A stretch of 6,351 nt of DNA from an uncultured Clostridia bacterium (GTDB lineage Bacteria; Bacillota; Clostridia; Peptostreptococcales; Anaerovoracaceae): assembly GCA_946541285.1 (NCBI GenBank), contig CAMNJG010000088.1:1-6351 (forward strand), read 5' to 3'. The notes beneath the pieces are model-generated. The model was given only the letters and a program-made list of their open reading frames with translations, was not told the origin of the DNA and searched no databases. Positions 3,604 to 6,351 of the stretch are shown here, piece after piece (within the stretch, counting starts at the first letter, position 1; the number at the start of each line of letters is the position of its first letter). Position numbers and translations under genes: made by a program.

Positions 3604-6351
3604 AAAGCTGAAAAAAGTAATGGTCATTGGTTCCGGTCCGATCGTGATCGGGCAGGCGGCGGAGTTTGACTACGCCGGGACGCAGGCCTGCAGAGCGCTG
3701 AAACAGGAAGGGCTGGAGGTCGTCCTGGTCAATTCCAATCCGGCGACCATCATGACCGACAACCAGATGGCGGACGCGATTTATATCGAGCCGCTGACCC
3801 TGGAAATCCTGAAAAGGATCATTATTAAAGAAAAACCGGACGGGCTGCTTTCCACGCTTGGTGGCCAGACAGGCCTGACACTGTCCATGCAGCTGGCGAA
3901 GGAAGGTTTCCTGGAAGCGCACAATGTCATCCTGCTGGGCGCGAATCCGGAAACCATCGACAAAGCGGAAGACCGTCAGATGTTCAAGGATACGATGGAA
4001 GCCATCGGCCAGCCGGTCATTCCGTCGCTTGTCGTCAATGATGTGGAATCCGCCGTGGAATTCGCGGAGGAAGTCGGATATCCCCTGATTATCCGTCCGG
4101 CATTTACACTGGGTGGCACCGGCGGTGGCATCGTTAATAATGAGGAGGAGCTGCGCGAGATTACGGAAAACGGGCTCAGGCTTTCCCCGATTACCCAGGT
4201 GCTGGTGGAGAAATCCATCGCGGGCTGGAAAGAAATCGAATTTGAAGTGATGAGGGATGCCGCGGGCAATGTCATCACGGTCTGCTCCATGGAGAATTTT
4301 GATCCGGTGGGCATCCATACCGGGGACAGTATCGTCATCGCGCCGTGTGTCACGCTTTCCGACAAAGAGTACCAGATGCTCCGCAGCGCGGCGCTGAGCA
4401 TCATTTCCGAGCTGAAGGTGGAAGGCGGCTGCAACTGCCAGTTCGCGCTCCGGCCGGACAGCTTTGAATACGCGGTCATCGAGGTAAATCCCAGGGTATC
4501 CCGGTCTTCCGCGCTGGCCTCCAAAGCGACCGGGTATCCGATCGCCAAGGTGGCAGCCAAGATTGCCATCGGTTTTACGCTGGATGAAATCCGCAATGCC
4601 GTGACAGGCAGTACGTATGCCTGCTTTGAACCGGCGCTGGACTATGTGGTCGTGAAATTCCCGAAATGGCCGTTTGATAAATTCGTGTACGCCAGACGTA
4701 CCCTGGGGACACAGATGAAAGCCACCGGAGAAGTCATGGCCATCGGACAGACCTTTGAGGAAGCCCTGATGAAAGCAGTCCGGGGCGCGGAGATCGGGCA
4801 CCGGACCCTGGATCATGAACATATGCGGAGTCTCTCTGATGAAAGTATCCTTGAAAAAGTCCACAATCAGGACGATGAGCGTCTGTTTGTGATCTATCAG
4901 GCACTTTCCCGCGGACTCCTGACGGTTCAGCAGATTCATGAAATTACGAAGATTGACTGCTGGTTCCTGGAAAAGCTGGTGAATCTGGTCCGGATGGAAG
5001 AACGTCTGCAGGCGGAGGAGCTGACGGACGATCTTTACCTCGCGGCAAAGAGATGCGCGTATCCGGACGCGGAAATCAGGAGGCTTTCCGGTCAGGAAAT
5101 CCGGAATCCGCGCCATGCTGTCTACAAGATGGTGGATACCTGCGCGGCGGAGTTTGACGCGGAAACCCCGTACTTTTATTCCACATACGACACGGAAAAT
5201 GAGGCAGAAGCTTTCATCCGCGAACAGGAACGGAAGGATCATCCGAAGGGAACCGTGATTGTTTTCGGTTCCGGGCCGATCCGGATCGGTCAGGGGATCG
5301 AATTCGACTATTCGTCCGTACAGTGTGTCTGGGCGCTTAAAAAGGCAGGTTATGAAGTTGTCATCGTCAACAATAACCCGGAGACGGTATCTACGGACTT
5401 TGATACCGCGGACCGCCTGTACTTTGAACCGCTGACGGACGAGGATGTCATGAACATCATCCATACAGAGAAGCCGGACGCGGTCGTTGTCGCGTATGGC
5501 GGTGGTACCGCGATCAAACTGACAAAGCACCTCGATGAGAACGGTGTCCGGATCCTCGGGACACCGGCGGACAGCATCGATATGGCAGAAGACCGGGAGC
5601 GTTTTGATGAACTCCTGGAAGAACTGGAGATCAAACGGGCCCGTGGCGAGACGGTGATGACAACGGAAGAAGCCCTGCAGGCTGCCCATGATATCGGCTA
5701 TCCGGTCCTGATGCGTCCGTCCTATGTGCTGGGTGGCCAGAACATGATCATCGCGTTTGACGATGACGATATTCAGGAATATATGGAGATCATCCTCCGT
5801 CAGGAAATTGAGAATCCAATCCTGATCGACAAATACCTGGAGGGGATCGAGCTGGAGGTCGACGCGATCTGTGACGGTGAGGAAATCCTGATCCCGGGCA
5901 TCATGGAGCATATCGAGCGGACCGGGATCCATTCCGGCGACTCGATCGCGGTCTATCCTGCCTGGAATATTACGGATGATATTGTCGATAAGATCATCGA
6001 CCAGTCCGCGAAGCTGGCGCTGTCCATGAAAACCCTCGGCCTGCTCAATATCCAGTATCTGATCTACGAGAATGATCTGTATGTGATCGAAGTCAATCCG
6101 AGATCCTCCCGGACCGTCCCGTATATCAGCAAGGTCACCGGTGTGCCGATGGTGGAACTGGCCACCAGGGCCATGCTGGGCGAAAAGCTTTCGGAGATGG
6201 GCTATGGTACGGGTCTTTACCGCACGAGTCCGTATTACGCGGTCAAGGTACCGGTCTTCTCTTTTGAAAAGCTGATCAATGTCGATACCCATCTCGGGCC
6301 GGAAATGAAATCCACCGGGGAAGTACTGGGCATCGCGTCGACGCTGGAAGA
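3590..6351 (+). CDS. carB: Carbamoyl-phosphate synthase large subunit (3' end cut by window edge)
   Basis: CarB uses two ATP to turn bicarbonate and glutamine-derived ammonia into carbamoyl phosphate. The 920 visible residues are uninterrupted; E. coli CarB has 1073, so the C-terminal allosteric (MGS-like) domain lies beyond the edge. First synthetase half: VIGSGPIVIGQAAEFDYAG (from residue 12), GGQT with Q93, RPAFTLGGTGGG, and metal-binding Q284, E298 and N300 in IEVNPRVSRSSALASKATGYP. The connecting oligomerisation region follows (about 400-550). The second half repeats the plan: FGSGPIRIGQGIEFDYSS (from 559), RPSYVLGGQNM, HSGDS, and Q822, E834 and N836 in IEVNPRSSRTVP. The metal-ligand spacings match E. 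coli Q285/E299/N301 and Q829/E841/N843. Oddity: the second-half counterpart of GGQT reads AYGGGT, with G639 in place of Gln. The enzyme is expected to be active. Translation is probably coupled to carA. Confidence 0.97.
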   Translation, partial: MPLNKKLKKVMVIGSGPIVIGQAAEFDYAGTQACRALKQEGLEVVLVNSNPATIMTDNQMADAIYIEPLTLEILKRIIIKEKPDGLLSTLGGQTGLTLSMQLAKEGFLEAHNVILLGANPETIDKAEDRQMFKDTMEAIGQPVIPSLVVNDVESAVEFAEEVGYPLIIRPAFTLGGTGGGIVNNEEELREITENGLRLSPITQVLVEKSIAGWKEIEFEVMRDAAGNVITVCSMENFDPVGIHTGDSIVIAPCVTLSDKEYQMLRSAALSIISELKVEGGCNCQFALRPDSFEYAVIEVNPRVSRSSALASKATGYPIAKVAAKIAIGFTLDEIRNAVTGSTYACFEPALDYVVVKFPKWPFDKFVYARRTLGTQMKATGEVMAIGQTFEEALMKAVRGAEIGHRTLDHEHMRSLSDESILEKVHNQDDERLFVIYQALSRGLLTVQQIHEITKIDCWFLEKLVNLVRMEERLQAEELTDDLYLAAKRCAYPDAEIRRLSGQEIRNPRHAVYKMVDTCAAEFDAETPYFYSTYDTENEAEAFIREQERKDHPKGTVIVFGSGPIRIGQGIEFDYSSVQCVWALKKAGYEVVIVNNNPETVSTDFDTADRLYFEPLTDEDVMNIIHTEKPDAVVVAYGGGTAIKLTKHLDENGVRILGTPADSIDMAEDRERFDELLEELEIKRARGETVMTTEEALQAAHDIGYPVLMRPSYVLGGQNMIIAFDDDDIQEYMEIILRQEIENPILIDKYLEGIELEVDAICDGEEILIPGIMEHIERTGIHSGDSIAVYPAWNITDDIVDKIIDQSAKLALSMKTLGLLNIQYLIYENDLYVIEVNPRSSRTVPYISKVTGVPMVELATRAMLGEKLSEMGYGTGLYRTSPYYAVKVPVFSFEKLINVDTHLGPEMKSTGEVLGIASTLE

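Noticed and set aside
3596..6292. An 898-codon open frame on the minus strand, antisense to carB.
   Set aside because: Its protein is low-complexity in character (rich in Asp, His, Arg, Phe and Ile) with no recognisable domain, and the plus strand encodes an intact CarB. The opening is a by-product of carB codon usage.

Overview
The window looks like a chromosomal segment from a strict-anaerobe-type member of the Clostridia, possibly a Lachnospiraceae or Oscillospiraceae relative. This is inferred from moderately high GC, purine-rich Shine-Dalgarno sites, an ANTAR-domain regulator, and a thioredoxin-reductase-like flavoprotein of clostridial character. No rRNA, tRNA, CRISPR array or transposase gene is visible.

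Left part, minus strand (1-1321): a two-gene redox operon. A small thioredoxin-fold protein whose CxxC is replaced by Met/Ser (920-1321) precedes a thioredoxin-reductase-like flavoprotein (1-881, cut by the window edge). The flavoprotein keeps the FAD motif and a CAVC redox pair but lacks the usual NADPH-binding signatures. It therefore resembles the ferredoxin-linked thioredoxin reductases described in clostridia.

Middle, non-coding (1322-1845): an unusually rich intergenic region. From left to right it holds the leader and -10 box of the redox operon, an array of about a dozen DnaA boxes (1367-1599) that looks like a replication origin or DnaA-titration cluster, an AT-rich stretch, a perfect 12-bp hairpin (1670-1696), and a 129-bp element (1704-1832) that folds end to end as one long imperfect hairpin. 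No dnaA, dnaN, rpmH or parB is in view, so the origin call is open.

Right part, plus strand (1846-6351): an apparent operon of three genes. The first encodes a pseudo-receiver/ANTAR RNA-binding regulator (1846-2412). It is followed closely by carA (2443-3603) and carB (3590 to beyond the edge), the two subunits of glutamine-dependent carbamoyl-phosphate synthase, whose product feeds pyrimidine and arginine synthesis. carA and carB overlap by 14 nt with a strong ribosome site for carB inside carA. The ANTAR gene's position suggests control of nitrogen or carbamoyl-phosphate metabolism at the transcript level.

The points most worth attention are the DnaA-box array away from dnaA, the pairing of a CxxC-less thioredoxin fold with a reductase lacking an NADPH site, the 129-bp palindromic element, and the phosphorylation-dead ANTAR regulator leading carAB.
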